From assembly GCF_002093745.1 (NCBI RefSeq), contig NZ_MTSB01000011.1, forward strand, positions 124,001-188,000: a stretch of 64,000 bases of DNA. The letters run 5' to 3'. Positions 8,993 to 18,420 of the stretch are shown here, piece after piece; positions within the stretch are counted from its first letter, which is position 1; each line of letters begins with the position of its first letter. The position numbers and the translations under genes were made by a program. The notes beneath the pieces were generated by a model. The model did no database searches, was not told where the DNA came from, and was given only the letters and a program-made list of their open reading frames with translations. The DNA is from Pseudomonas graminis (GTDB lineage: Bacteria > Pseudomonadota > Gammaproteobacteria > Pseudomonadales > Pseudomonadaceae).

Positions 8993-9550
8993 TTACTCGT
9001 CGCGGCCTTCCATCATCGTGCGTTTGAGCACCACATACACCGCGCCTGCGCCGCCATGCTTGGCCAGGCACGAGTGGAAGCCCAGAACCTGGGGATGCTG
9101 GCGCAACCACGTATTGACGTGGCTTTTGATCATCGGGCGCTTGCCGTCCAGACGCACTGCCTTGCCGTGGGTGACACGCACGCAGCGTATTTCCAGTCGG
9201 GTCGCCTCGGCCAGAAATTCCCATAACGTTTCGCGGGCCACTTCCACCGTCATGCCGTGCAGGTCCAGGCTGCCCTCGAAGCTGATCTGCCCGAGCTTGA
9301 GCTTGCGCATCTGGCCTTCCTGCACACCGTCACGCGACCAACCGAGAATGTCTTCCGGCCCGACATCGATCACGAACTGATCCGACAACCCGTCAACGGT
9401 CACCGAATCGGTGCGCACGGTGGCCGACTGGCGCAGGCGTGCCAGCATTTTTCGATCAGCTTTGGGTTTGCCGACATCGGCGTGTTCATGCTTGAGCGGC
9501 TTGATGCCACGCGTCTCGCTTCTGAACAGGGAAAAATCGTCGTCTTGCAT
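8993..9550 (-). CDS. Smr-domain protein
   Basis: A 185-residue protein with an N-terminal basic linker and a C-terminal Smr (small MutS-related) domain. The LDLHGMTVEVARE block is near residue 96 and THGKAVRLDGKRP near residue 127. Smr domains are nicking endonucleases or RNA-binding modules, and stand-alone SmrA/YdaL proteins have nuclease activity in vitro. It lies in the folE-prmB block, as usual in Pseudomonas. Biological substrate unknown. Confidence 0.9.
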   Translation of the reverse strand: MQDDDFSLFRSETRGIKPLKHEHADVGKPKADRKMLARLRQSATVRTDSVTVDGLSDQFVIDVGPEDILGWSRDGVQEGQMRKLKLGQISFEGSLDLHGMTVEVARETLWEFLAEATRLEIRCVRVTHGKAVRLDGKRPMIKSHVNTWLRQHPQVLGFHSCLAKHGGAGAVYVVLKRTMMEGRDE

Positions 9551-9595
9551 GAGGCCTCCGCGAAGGAGGCTATTCTAACCGGACGGGCAAGCGGG

Positions 9596-9913
9596 TCAGT
9601 GGTGTTTTTTCATCAAGTGGGCCGAGATGCTCAGGCCGCTCGCGCTGTGCTGACGACGGCAGCGCCGCCACAGCCGGATGCCCAGATAAAAGACCAGCAG
9701 CCCGCTGACTGCAACGAACGCCGCGCCGCCCGGGCTGGCATTCAGCTCACTCAGCATCTGAGGATGACCGATCAGGCTGGAGGCTCCGGCGAAGGTCAGC
9801 AGCAAGCCCGCCGCCGCCATCATCAGCGCGATCAGCATGCCGATGCGCTTGCCCCAGTTGCCGCGGCCTTTGCTGCGCAGGCGACGTGCATTGAAACCAT
9901 CTGATGTCTTCAT
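9596..9913 (-). CDS. Conserved small inner-membrane protein, function unknown
   Basis: A 105-residue protein with a basic N-terminus, two hydrophobic helices (IGMLIALMMAAAGLLLTFAGAS at about 24-45 and GGAAFVAVSGLLVFYLGIRL at about 62-81) and an Arg/His-rich C-terminus ending MKKHH. A GAGGAAA ribosome site precedes the ATG. I recognise no domain. It is 45 bp upstream of smr on the same strand and may be cotranscribed with it. Confidence 0.65.
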   Translation of the reverse strand: MKTSDGFNARRLRSKGRGNWGKRIGMLIALMMAAAGLLLTFAGASSLIGHPQMLSELNASPGGAAFVAVSGLLVFYLGIRLWRRCRRQHSASGLSISAHLMKKHH

Positions 9914-10060
9914 GCGCTTTCCTCGATAGGTAGCGGCTCAACGGGTATCGGCGCTCTGACTGGGAGAAAGAGGAGTGGTTCCCGCCCCCGGTGTGAACCC
10001 GGGCAGCAAAGGATCGGCGGTTATGTGAGCGCGGCCACACAACCCCTCGGTTCGGCTGCG

Positions 10061-10651
10061 TCAGATCAGGTCTTTGGTGAGGGCGAGTGTGGCGAAGTTG
10101 TCGGCCATGATTGCCATCTCGGTGCGGTGAACGACCTCTGCACTGACCACGCCATTTTGGCTTGGCAGGTCGCGGGTCGCGCAGGCATCGTCGACCAGCG
10201 TGCAGCGATAACCGTAGTCCTTGGTGGCGCGCACGGTGGTGCTGATGCTCGAATGACTCATGAAGCCACAGACCACCAGATCCAGACGGCCCAGGCCTTG
10301 CAGATGATCGTGCAGCCCCGTGCCATTGAAGGCGTTGGGCAGGCGTTTTTCGATCAGGTGTTCGTCGTCGTGCGGTAGCAGTTCCGGGACCAGTTGGCCG
10401 CGCTCGCCTTGCGGATCGAACAGGCCGCCCACCGTGCCCAGATGGCGGATATGAACGATCGGGCACTTGACCGCACGCGCCTTGGCAACCAGTTTACCGA
10501 TATTGGCCAAAGCGTCTTCGACACCGGTCAGCGCCAGCGGACCGCTCAGGTATTCTTTCTGGGCATCGATGATGATCAGCGTTGCGTTACTCAGACTGGC
10601 GGGGGCATGCCCCCGGCCGCTGAGTTGGAACATGGTCTTTAAATCGGACAT
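10061..10651 (-). CDS. Isochorismatase-fold hydrolase with Ser in place of catalytic Cys
   Basis: A 196-residue cysteine-hydrolase-superfamily protein. The general base Asp is in IIIDAQKEY (near residue 29) and a Lys in IEKRLPNAF. The segment that normally holds the nucleophilic Cys reads [20 protein letters not shown], with Ser where the Cys of T-x-x-C-V would be. Isochorismatases proper also lack this Cys, so it may be a vinyl-ether hydrolase or another non-amidase member rather than a nicotinamidase. It lies between smr and prmB. Substrate unknown. Confidence 0.85.
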   Translation of the reverse strand: MSDLKTMFQLSGRGHAPASLSNATLIIIDAQKEYLSGPLALTGVEDALANIGKLVAKARAVKCPIVHIRHLGTVGGLFDPQGERGQLVPELLPHDDEHLIEKRLPNAFNGTGLHDHLQGLGRLDLVVCGFMSHSSISTTVRATKDYGYRCTLVDDACATRDLPSQNGVVSAEVVHRTEMAIMADNFATLALTKDLI

Positions 10652-10900
10652 TCACGGGCTCCTTTGAGTGGGGCTTTTGCGACATTGTCCTCTGGCTGGA
10701 GCACTATGGGAATGGCAACCATCGCAAGCCCCGGTTTCCGCGGGCTGCAGGGCAGGTGGCCGGGGCTGCAGCTGGCGGTTTGCCTTGATGGCATCCGCCG
10801 AATCGTGGAAACTCCCGTGTTTGTCGGGTACGAAGAGTGCGACGTTGTTCGGATCCAGGCCTTTCACAGTGGCTCGTCGTTTTTTCCAAGGAGTTTGTTC

Positions 10901-11809
10901 ATGATCACTTCCCGTTTGCGTACCGTGCGCGACCATATCCGTTGGGCCGTCAGCCGCTTTCACGAGGAAGACGTGTTTTTCGGTCATGGCACTGACAACG
11001 CTTGGGATGAAGCGCGGCAACTGGTGCTGGGTGCATTGCACCTGCCGTGGGAAATCGCTGACGGTTATCTGGATTGCCGCCTGGAAGTCGATGAGATTTC
11101 CGAACTGCAGCGCCTGATCAAGCGGCGCATCGACGACCGCGTGCCGACGCCGTATTTGCTGGGCGAGGCCTGGTTCTGCGGCATGTCGTTCATCGTGGAC
11201 GACCGTGTACTGATTCCGCGCTCACCCATTGCCGAACTGATTGAAGACCGTTTCGCACCGTGGCTGGCCAGTGAGCCTGCGCGGATTCTGGACCTGTGTA
11301 CCGGCTCTGGCTGTATCGGTATTGCCTGCGCCGACGAGTTTCCCGACGCCGAGGTGGCGCTGGCCGACCTGTCGTTCGATGCGCTGGAAGTGGCCAATCA
11401 GAACATCGAGCGCCACGGCATGGACGAGCGCGTCTACACGGTTCAGGGCGATGGTTTCGACGGTCTGCCTGGGCAACGCTTCGACCTGATCGTGTCCAAC
11501 CCGCCTTATGTGGACTCCGAAGATTTTGCCGACATGCCGGACGAGTACCAGCACGAGCCTGAGCTGGCGCTGGCGTGCGGCAGTGATGGCCTGAACCTGG
11601 TACGCCGCATGCTGGCGCAGGCCGCCGACCATTTAACCGAGAAGGGCTTGTTGATCGTTGAAGTGGGCAACAGCCAGGTTCACGTGCAGGCACTGTACCC
11701 GGAAGTCGATTTTGCCTGGCTGGACTTCAAGCGAGGCGGTCACGGCGTGTTCATGCTCACTGCCGAGCAGTGCCGCGAACATCAGGCGTTGTTCCAGTCA
11801 CGCGTCTGA
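10901..11809 (+). CDS. prmB: Ribosomal protein uL3 (L3) glutamine N5-methyltransferase
   Basis: PrmB methylates a glutamine of ribosomal protein L3 using S-adenosylmethionine. The 302-residue protein has the SAM-binding [16 protein letters not shown] motif and the catalytic NPPY in [20 protein letters not shown]. The [11 protein letters not shown] run after NPPY separates PrmB from the release-factor enzyme PrmC. The ATG at 10901 has AAGGAG upstream; the frame extends to 10664 without family similarity. It is the first gene of the prmB-aroC segment of Pseudomonas. Confidence 0.95.
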   Translation: MITSRLRTVRDHIRWAVSRFHEEDVFFGHGTDNAWDEARQLVLGALHLPWEIADGYLDCRLEVDEISELQRLIKRRIDDRVPTPYLLGEAWFCGMSFIVDDRVLIPRSPIAELIEDRFAPWLASEPARILDLCTGSGCIGIACADEFPDAEVALADLSFDALEVANQNIERHGMDERVYTVQGDGFDGLPGQRFDLIVSNPPYVDSEDFADMPDEYQHEPELALACGSDGLNLVRRMLAQAADHLTEKGLLIVEVGNSQVHVQALYPEVDFAWLDFKRGGHGVFMLTAEQCREHQALFQSRV

Positions 11810-11863
11810 GGCGAGGGTGACACGGGGCTGGCATCACGGCCCCGGTTGTGCCGATAAACCGCT

Positions 11864-12667
11864 TCAGCGGTGAGTGGCAATCCAGATCAGCAGCCCGGCC
11901 TGAAACACGGCGAAGGTCACCAGACAGGCAATCGTGAAGCGCAGACTGGCGTCTTCACGCTTGTATTTGCCGACCCGGTCTTCATGCTGGCGGATGGTGA
12001 CTTCCTGCTCGATCATGCTCTTTTCCGCCTTTTCCAGCATTTGCGACGCTTCGAGAATCTCGACGATCTGCACCTTGTCATTGTTCCAGGTGCTGTGCAG
12101 GTTGCCGACGTGAACATCCTTGATGCTGCCTTTCATGTGCTGCGCGTCGGCGTAGGCCACTTCAAAGCCGAGGGTGCGCAGAAAGTGGTCGCGACGCAGA
12201 CGGGTGTCTTCGTTCAGGCCGTCCTTGCTCGCCAGTGCCACGCCCTCAATTTTGTAAGAAGACCATCTTTTCTGCGCCCAGTGAACGGCGTGGGCGATCA
12301 TGAAACGACCGATCCCCCGGTTCCAGGGCTCGATCTGCAGGCCTGACTCCGGGCCGAAACGCACGATACGTTTCTCGTGATCGGCCCAGACATCCAGATT
12401 GTTCTGTTCCTTACGCACTCGCTGGCCGGGCAACTGAATGTTGATGCGCAGCAGGCTCAACGGTTTGCTGTGCCGCTCGGCACGCCCGAACTGTACGAAA
12501 CGCAGCGGCCGCCCGCCGGTGGCGCGGTCGGTAGGCTGAGGTGACAGACGCAGCATCTGAAAGTTTTCGGGCAGAACGTCTTCCCACGGCTGCGGCGGTG
12601 CCGGAACCTCGGCTTCTACGCTGGCGGGTTCTGCGGTGGTTTCGGTCATCATATTCGCGTCAGTCAT
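11864..12667 (-). CDS. C-tail-anchored protein with acetyltransferase-like core, function unknown
   Basis: A 267-residue protein in three parts. First is an acidic, Pro-rich leader (about 1-45). Next is a globular region (about 60-190) with GIGRFMIAHAVHWAQKRW followed by RDHFLRTLGFEVAYAD, which looks like the acceptor end of a GNAT acetyltransferase fold. Last is a charged, probably coiled-coil stretch (QMLEKAEKSMIEQEVTIRQH) leading to one C-terminal membrane helix (FTIACLVTFAVFQAGLLIWI). It would be anchored by its tail with the body in the cytosol. The GNAT resemblance is my inference. It is convergent with prmB. Confidence 0.7.
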   Translation of the reverse strand: MTDANMMTETTAEPASVEAEVPAPPQPWEDVLPENFQMLRLSPQPTDRATGGRPLRFVQFGRAERHSKPLSLLRINIQLPGQRVRKEQNNLDVWADHEKRIVRFGPESGLQIEPWNRGIGRFMIAHAVHWAQKRWSSYKIEGVALASKDGLNEDTRLRRDHFLRTLGFEVAYADAQHMKGSIKDVHVGNLHSTWNNDKVQIVEILEASQMLEKAEKSMIEQEVTIRQHEDRVGKYKREDASLRFTIACLVTFAVFQAGLLIWIATHR

Positions 12668-12767
12668 TAGCGGTGGCCCTGTCCTTGACCTTGTGCGGCA
12701 AACACAAGGCCGGCACACCGCTATCGGCCAGAGCGGCCGAGACTGAAGGGTTGAGAAGGGGTGTCGG

Positions 12768-13787
12768 TCAGTTCTTTTTCGCTGGCGCGGGCAATGCCTT
12801 GATAAAGCCCACAATGCGTGACGTCACTTCATCGGCCAAGGGCTGGGTCGGATTGCGATAAGACAGCAATTGTTGCTGCAGATCGTCCGGTACGATGCGC
12901 AGCACGTGGTTCATGCCGTCGATCAGGGCCAGTTCGGCATCGGGTTTGGCTTTTTGCAGCAGCAGCGCGTCACCCACGCCGACCTGTATGTCGTTGCGGC
13001 CTTGAACGATCAGGGCCGGGACGTGCAACGCACCGAACGCCGCCGCGGGGTCCTGGCGGAACAGCGAGATTAGATAAGGCTGGACGCTGGGGCGGAACAC
13101 CACTTCCAGCTCGGACGGGACGTTGTCGTCGGTCTTGCCCGCCTTGAGTTCGTCGAGCAACTGACGGCTGCGCTGTAACAGTTCCGGCGGAAGACGCTCC
13201 TGAAACTGCTCGCGCAGCACCTTATCGACAGGACGGCCGGTGCCGGCGACAGAGATCACCGCCGCTGCATCGGCCTTTTCCGCTGCCAGGCTTGCGACCA
13301 GCGCACCTTCGCTGTGGCCCAGCAAGATCAACTGGCCCAGACGCGGATTGGCCCTGATGGCTCTGACCCAGAGTTGCACGTCGGCCACGTAGCGCTCGAC
13401 GCTCAGGTTGCGTTCGTCCGGCGTCACCGCTTTGCTGGCCGCGACACCGCGTTTGTCATAGCGCACGCTGGCAATGTCGTTATCGGCGAGGATCACCGCC
13501 AGACGTTTCATGCTGTCGTTACGTCCGCCTTCGGGGTTGTTGCCGTTACGGTCGGTAGGGCCGGAACCGGCGATGATCAGCACCACCGGCACCGGCTTGT
13601 CCGAGCGCGGCATCATCAGCGTGCCATACAGCTTGCCGTTTTCAGTGTCTACGCTGACCGCGCGCTGCACCGTTGTAGGGGCTGCAGCGCTGGCGGCACC
13701 TGTCATCAGGCTCAGGACCATCATGGCCGACAGCGCCACGAGGCGCAGTCGTTTTACAGCTTGAATCGGAGAATTACCGGATAACAT
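12768..13787 (-). CDS. Exported alpha/beta hydrolase
   Basis: A 339-residue serine hydrolase. A signal peptide (to about residue 35, ending GAASAAAP) precedes an alpha/beta-hydrolase fold with nucleophile motif LLGHSEGALVA, the oxyanion region VVLIIAGSGPTDRNGNNPEG, the acid in IVQGRNDIQVG and the His in DGMNHVLR. The GSGPxDRxGN signature is typical of peptidase-S9-like or acyl-peptide/esterase relatives acting on small substrates in the periplasm. It is divergent from aroC; the substrate is unknown. Confidence 0.88.
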   Translation of the reverse strand: MLSGNSPIQAVKRLRLVALSAMMVLSLMTGAASAAAPTTVQRAVSVDTENGKLYGTLMMPRSDKPVPVVLIIAGSGPTDRNGNNPEGGRNDSMKRLAVILADNDIASVRYDKRGVAASKAVTPDERNLSVERYVADVQLWVRAIRANPRLGQLILLGHSEGALVASLAAEKADAAAVISVAGTGRPVDKVLREQFQERLPPELLQRSRQLLDELKAGKTDDNVPSELEVVFRPSVQPYLISLFRQDPAAAFGALHVPALIVQGRNDIQVGVGDALLLQKAKPDAELALIDGMNHVLRIVPDDLQQQLLSYRNPTQPLADEVTSRIVGFIKALPAPAKKN

Positions 13788-13928
13788 CGCAGGGCCATCA
13801 TGGGTGGGGTCTCGCTTGGACGCACACGGTCTCAGAAGGTTCGAGGATGAACTGAACCGCGAGGCTGCGTATACTGGCGCGCTTGATCAAACGAACTGGT
13901 TTTTTGGCTGACTTCACGGAGCGCCCGC

Positions 13929-15020
13929 ATGTCCGGCAACACTTTCGGCAAGCTGTTCACTGTCACCACCGCCGGCGAAAGCCACGGCCCGGCGCTGGTC
14001 GCTATCGTCGACGGCTGCCCGCCCGGGCTGGAGCTTGACCTGCATGACCTGCAGCGCGATCTGGACCGGCGCAAGCCCGGCACCAGTCGCCACACCACTC
14101 AGCGGCAGGAAGCCGACGAGGTCGAAATCCTGTCGGGCGTTTTCGAGGGCAAGACAACCGGCGCTTCCATCGGCCTGCTGATCCGCAACACCGACCAGAA
14201 GTCCAAGGACTACTCGGCCATCAAGGACCTGTTCCGCCCGGCCCACGCCGATTACACCTACCACCACAAGTACGGCATCCGCGACTACCGGGGCGGTGGC
14301 CGCAGCTCGGCGCGAGAAACCGCCATGCGTGTGGCGGCCGGGGCCATCGCCAAGAAGTACCTGGCCACCCAGGGCATCGTCATTCGCGGCTACATGAGCC
14401 AGTTGGGACCGATCCAGATCCCGTTCAAGACTTGGGATTCGGTCGAGGACAACGCCTTTTTCTGCCCCGATCCCGACAAAGTGCCGGAGTTGGAGGCTTA
14501 CATGGACCAGCTGCGTCGCGATCAGGACTCGGTCGGCGCGAAGATCACCGTCGTGGCCGAAGGCGTGATGCCTGGCCTGGGCGAGCCGATCTTCGACCGC
14601 CTCGACGCCGAACTGGCCCATGCGCTGATGAGCATCAACGCGGTCAAGGGCGTCGAGATCGGCGCCGGTTTCGACTGCGTTGCCCAACGTGGCACCGAAC
14701 ACCGTGACGAGATGACGCCCGAAGGTTTTCTGTCGAATCAGGCGGGTGGCATTCTTGGCGGCATTTCGTCCGGTCAGCCGATCATTGCGCACCTGGCGCT
14801 CAAGCCGACGTCCAGCATCACGACGCCGGGGCGTTCCATTGATGTGAACGGCGCTGCGGCCGATGTCATCACCAAAGGGCGGCATGATCCGTGTGTCGGC
14901 ATTCGTGCCACGCCCATCGCCGAAGCGATGATGGCGATTGTGTTGCTGGATCACCTGTTGCGTCACCGCGGGCAAAACGCCGATGTCCGCGTCGACACGC
15001 CCGTGCTGGCGCAGTTGTAA
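13929..15020 (+). CDS. aroC: Chorismate synthase
   Basis: AroC removes phosphate from EPSP to give chorismate, the last shared step of aromatic amino acid, folate and quinone synthesis, with reduced FMN. The 363-residue protein has all three family signatures: [18 protein letters not shown] near residue 15, [19 protein letters not shown] near residue 125, and [17 protein letters not shown] near residue 320. It begins [19 protein letters not shown] with ACGGAG upstream. It lies next to the mtn genes, as elsewhere in Pseudomonas. Confidence 0.98.
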   Translation: MSGNTFGKLFTVTTAGESHGPALVAIVDGCPPGLELDLHDLQRDLDRRKPGTSRHTTQRQEADEVEILSGVFEGKTTGASIGLLIRNTDQKSKDYSAIKDLFRPAHADYTYHHKYGIRDYRGGGRSSARETAMRVAAGAIAKKYLATQGIVIRGYMSQLGPIQIPFKTWDSVEDNAFFCPDPDKVPELEAYMDQLRRDQDSVGAKITVVAEGVMPGLGEPIFDRLDAELAHALMSINAVKGVEIGAGFDCVAQRGTEHRDEMTPEGFLSNQAGGILGGISSGQPIIAHLALKPTSSITTPGRSIDVNGAAADVITKGRHDPCVGIRATPIAEAMMAIVLLDHLLRHRGQNADVRVDTPVLAQL

Positions 15021-15050
15021 TGAGCGCTGTCACGGTTGCGGTCTGCTAGC

Positions 15051-16214
15051 GTGACGTCACTCCCCGACAGGCCGCTTCCGTACTGGCGGCTGTCCGGGTT
15101 TTACGTGTGTTACTTCGCTCTGTTGGGCTCGGCGGCGCCGTTCATGGCGCTGTACCTGAGCCATCTGGGCTTTTCCAGTGCCCGAATCGGCGAACTGATC
15201 GCCATCCCCATGCTGATGCGCTGTGTGGCACCCAACCTCTGGGGCTGGCTGGGCGACCACACCGGCCGACGGCTGACGATAGTCCGCTTCGGGGCGGTGT
15301 TCACGCTGCTGGCGTTTTCACTGATTCTGGTCCAGAAAACCTACGCCTGGCTGGCGATGGTCATGGCGCTGTATGCGTTTTTCTGGCACGCCATCCTGCC
15401 GCAGTTTGAAGTCATCACGCTTGCGCACCTGCAAGGCCAGACCTCTCGTTACAGCCAGATCAGACTATGGGGCTCCATCGGCTTCATTCTCGCCGTAGTC
15501 GTGCTGGGGCGTGTATTCGAGCGTGTCAGTCTGGACCTGTTTCCCTACATCTTGCTGGCAATCATGGCGGGCATCGCCGTCAGCAGCGTGTGGGTGCCCA
15601 ATGCGCAGCCTGCGGCCTCGACCCGCGCGACAGAACCCGGAGGGTTTCTCAGGCAATTGATGCGGCCGGGCATCATGGCGTTCTACATCAGTGTCGCGCT
15701 GATGCTGCTCAGTCACGGTCCTTATTATACTTTTCTGACCCTGCACCTGGAGGCGCTTGGCTACAGCCGGAGTCTGATCGGCCTGTTATGGGCCGTGGGC
15801 GTGGTGGCCGAAGTCTTGATGTTCATGGTCATGAGCCGGATTCTGCAGCGGTTTTCGGTGCGCCAGGTGCTGTTTGCCAGTTTTCTGCTGGCGGCGCTGC
15901 GCTGGCTGCTGTTGGGGCTGTTCGCCGAACACCTGACGGCACTGCTGATTGCGCAGGTGATGCACGCCGCCACATTCGGCAGCTTTCACGCCGCTGCCAT
16001 CCATTTCGTGCAACGTAGCTTCGGCCCGCGTCAGCAAGGGCAAGGGCAGGCGCTCTACGCCGCATTGTCTGGCGTCGGCGGGGCGCTGGGCGCTTTGTAC
16101 TCGGGCTACAGCTGGAACGCGCTGGGGCCGGTCTGGACATTTGCCATCGCCAGCCTTGCGGCGCTCGCCGCAGCCGTCATGATTGTCACACCCAAGAAAG
16201 AGGAAGGTGCATGA
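15051..16214 (+). CDS. MFS transporter, HcaT-like
   Basis: A protein of about 387 residues with 12 membrane segments of the MFS-1-like (3-phenylpropionate/HcaT) group. The conserved LWGWLGDHTGRR loop lies between helices 2 and 3. The start is unclear: GTG at 15051 gives MTSLPDRPLPYWRLSGFY, while TTG at 15036 adds five residues; neither has a good ribosome site. Its last codons overlap the mtnB start by 4 bp (ATGA), so the two are translationally coupled. It might carry a methionine-salvage-related solute, but the substrate is not known. Confidence 0.85.
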   Translation: MTSLPDRPLPYWRLSGFYVCYFALLGSAAPFMALYLSHLGFSSARIGELIAIPMLMRCVAPNLWGWLGDHTGRRLTIVRFGAVFTLLAFSLILVQKTYAWLAMVMALYAFFWHAILPQFEVITLAHLQGQTSRYSQIRLWGSIGFILAVVVLGRVFERVSLDLFPYILLAIMAGIAVSSVWVPNAQPAASTRATEPGGFLRQLMRPGIMAFYISVALMLLSHGPYYTFLTLHLEALGYSRSLIGLLWAVGVVAEVLMFMVMSRILQRFSVRQVLFASFLLAALRWLLLGLFAEHLTALLIAQVMHAATFGSFHAAAIHFVQRSFGPRQQGQGQALYAALSGVGGALGALYSGYSWNALGPVWTFAIASLAALAAAVMIVTPKKEEGA

Positions 16215-16825
16215 GCCGCGAACAACTGAGTCAGGACATCATCGAGGCAGGACGATTCCTGTATGGCCGTGGCTGGTCGCCTGCCACCAGCAGCAACTAT
16301 TCCGCGCGCCTGTCGGCCAGCGAAGCGCTGCTGACCGTGTCCGGCAAGCACAAAGGGCAGTTGGGGCCTGATGATGTGCTGGCCACCGACATGGCGGGCA
16401 ACAGCCTTGAACCCGGCAAAAAGCCCTCTGCCGAAACGCTGCTGCATACGCAACTGTACAGCTGCCGGCCAGAGGTCGGTGCCGTGCTGCACACCCATTC
16501 GGTGAACGCGACCGTGTTGTCGAGGCTCACCGCCGCCGATCATCTGGTGTTCGAAGACTACGAGCTGCAGAAGGCTTTTCACGGCGTCGTGACCCACGAA
16601 TCGCAGGTGGTCGTCCCTATTTTCGACAACGATCAGGACATCGCCCGCCTTGCCGCAAAAGTGCAGCCGTGGCTCGACACGCACCCTGAATGCGCCGGCT
16701 ACCTGATTCGCGGGCATGGCCTGTACACCTGGGGCGCGAGGATGAGCGATGCGCTGCGCCAGATCGAGGCGTTCGAGTTTCTGTTCGAATGCGAGCTGAA
16801 AATGCGTTCGGTGCTGAACCGCTGA
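16211..16825 (+). CDS. mtnB: Methylthioribulose-1-phosphate dehydratase
   Basis: MtnB dehydrates 5-methylthioribulose-1-phosphate to 2,3-diketo-5-methylthiopentyl-1-phosphate in methionine salvage. The 204-residue class-II-aldolase-fold protein has the Zn-binding HTHSVNATV pair and the third His in IRGHGLYTWG, plus the SGKHKGQL phosphate-site block. Its start overlaps the MFS stop (ATGA). mtnD and mtnC follow on the same strand, giving three consecutive salvage steps. Confidence 0.95.
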   Translation: MSREQLSQDIIEAGRFLYGRGWSPATSSNYSARLSASEALLTVSGKHKGQLGPDDVLATDMAGNSLEPGKKPSAETLLHTQLYSCRPEVGAVLHTHSVNATVLSRLTAADHLVFEDYELQKAFHGVVTHESQVVVPIFDNDQDIARLAAKVQPWLDTHPECAGYLIRGHGLYTWGARMSDALRQIEAFEFLFECELKMRSVLNR

Positions 16826-16921
16826 CCCCGCTGCGTCAAATCCGGCGCGTATAAATCTGTTGTGACGCCTGACCGGCCTGCAAAAGCCGGAAGGCGCTGG
16901 CCCAAACCGAGGATTCCAGCC

Positions 16922-17467
16922 ATGAGCAGCCTGTCCGTTTATCACGTTTCAAATCCTGATATGCCCAACAAGGTGCTGACCCACCTGGAAGACATCGCTT
17001 CGACACTGGCCGAGCACGGCGTGGCGTTCGACCGCTGGGAGGCGGCTACGCCCGTCACGCCTGGTGCCAGCCAGGACGAAGTCATCAACGCGTATCGCAC
17101 CCAGATCGACACACTGATGACCGAGCGCGGTTATGTGACGGTCGACGTCATCAGCCTGAACAGTGATCACCCGCAGAAGGCCGAACTGCGCGCCAAGTTC
17201 CTTGAAGAGCATCGGCATGGCGAAGACGAAGTCCGTTTTTTTGTAGCCGGGCGAGGCCTGTTCACCTTGCACATCGATGACTATGTGTACGCTGTGCTGT
17301 GCGAAAAGAACGACCTGATCTCGGTGCCAGCCGGTACTCCGCACTGGTTCGACATGGGCGAAAACCCGCATTTCGTTGCTATCCGCCTGTTCAACAATCC
17401 CGAAGGCTGGGTCGCGAACTTCACCGGTGAAGACATTGCCGGCCGTTTCCCACGGCTGGAAGACTGA
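16922..17467 (+). CDS. mtnD: Acireductone dioxygenase
   Basis: MtnD oxidises the acireductone formed by MtnC with O2, giving 2-oxo-4-methylthiobutyrate plus formate with Fe, or a CO-releasing off-pathway reaction with Ni. The 181-residue cupin has the metal ligands in [13 protein letters not shown] (His, His, Glu) and the distal His in [12 protein letters not shown]. The ATG at 16922 starts [13 protein letters not shown]; 20 open codons upstream are not family sequence. It lies between mtnB and mtnC. Confidence 0.96.
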   Translation: MSSLSVYHVSNPDMPNKVLTHLEDIASTLAEHGVAFDRWEAATPVTPGASQDEVINAYRTQIDTLMTERGYVTVDVISLNSDHPQKAELRAKFLEEHRHGEDEVRFFVAGRGLFTLHIDDYVYAVLCEKNDLISVPAGTPHWFDMGENPHFVAIRLFNNPEGWVANFTGEDIAGRFPRLED

Positions 17468-17483
17468 CAGGAGCCCGATTCTG

Positions 17484-18167
17484 ATGCCCATCAAAGCTGT
17501 TCTCACGGATATCGAAGGCACGACCAGTGCGGTCAGTTTCGTTTTCGATGTTCTGTTTCCGTTCGCCAAACAGCACTTGCCTGACTTCGTTCGCAACCAT
17601 GCCGGGCAACCCCGGGTTGCGCAGCAACTGGAAGCGGTGCGGGCGCAAAGCGCAGAGCCTGATGCCGATGTAGAGCGGGTTATCGCGATCCTGCTGGAGT
17701 GGATCGCAGAAGACCGCAAGGCCACGCCGCTCAAAGCCCTGCAGGGCATGGTCTGGGAGCAGGGCTACAATGCCGGCCAGCTCAAGGGGCATGTTTATCC
17801 GGACGCCGTTGAAGCACTGAAGCATTGGCATCAGCAGGGTTACAGGCTCTATGTTTATTCCTCGGGGTCCATCCAGGCCCAGCAACTGATCTTCGGCTGT
17901 TCTGAAGCAGGCGATCTGTCGGGGTTGTTCAGCGGCTATTTCGATACGACGTCCGGCCCCAAGCGTGAAGTGCAGTCCTATCAGACGATTGCCGCTGCCA
18001 TTGGCCTGGACGCGCCGGAGATTCTGTTTCTCTCGGACATCGTCGAAGAGCTGGACGCCGCAAAGGCTGCCGGTATGGCCACCTGCGGCCTGGTTCGTGA
18101 TGGCGGCGCCCTGGCAGGGCACACGAATGTCGCAAGCTTCGCGCTCATCGATCCGGCTGCTTTCTAG
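17484..18167 (+). CDS. mtnC: Enolase-phosphatase E1
   Basis: MtnC is a bifunctional HAD enzyme that enolises and dephosphorylates the MtnB product to acireductone, the MtnD substrate. The 227-residue protein has the HAD nucleophile in VLTDIEGTT, the motif [13 protein letters not shown] and the motif III/IV region [19 protein letters not shown] precedes ATG, 16 bp after mtnD. The frame also runs open through the end of mtnD to 17376, which is not used. Confidence 0.96.
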   Translation: MPIKAVLTDIEGTTSAVSFVFDVLFPFAKQHLPDFVRNHAGQPRVAQQLEAVRAQSAEPDADVERVIAILLEWIAEDRKATPLKALQGMVWEQGYNAGQLKGHVYPDAVEALKHWHQQGYRLYVYSSGSIQAQQLIFGCSEAGDLSGLFSGYFDTTSGPKREVQSYQTIAAAIGLDAPEILFLSDIVEELDAAKAAGMATCGLVRDGGALAGHTNVASFALIDPAAF

Positions 18168-18420
18168 ACGAGTCCTGTTTTTGTCGAGCGGCATTGTCCT
18201 GATGCCGCTGCCTCTCCAGTCGTTTCCCGCGACGGGTGCTTCATCCTCTGTAAGTTTCGTCCTGCCAGATGGTGGGACGTTTCCTCCCTGGAAGTGCGTT
18301 CATTCTGTTTGTTTCGGCCGTTGTCGTTCAACACGATTATTCGTGTAAGTTCTGCGCGATCACTACTTGAGTCATGGACAACACCTGTACCGGCTCACGG
18401 GCGCAGAGGGAGCGGCAGCG

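Noticed and set aside
10664..10900. N-terminal extension of prmB, or a separate minus-strand peptide in the same gap
   Set aside because: The prmB family begins at 10901 with a good AAGGAG. The upstream codons in either strand resemble no family.
13914..14975. A 353-codon minus-strand frame over aroC
   Set aside because: Mirror of chorismate synthase, which carries all three family signatures on the plus strand.
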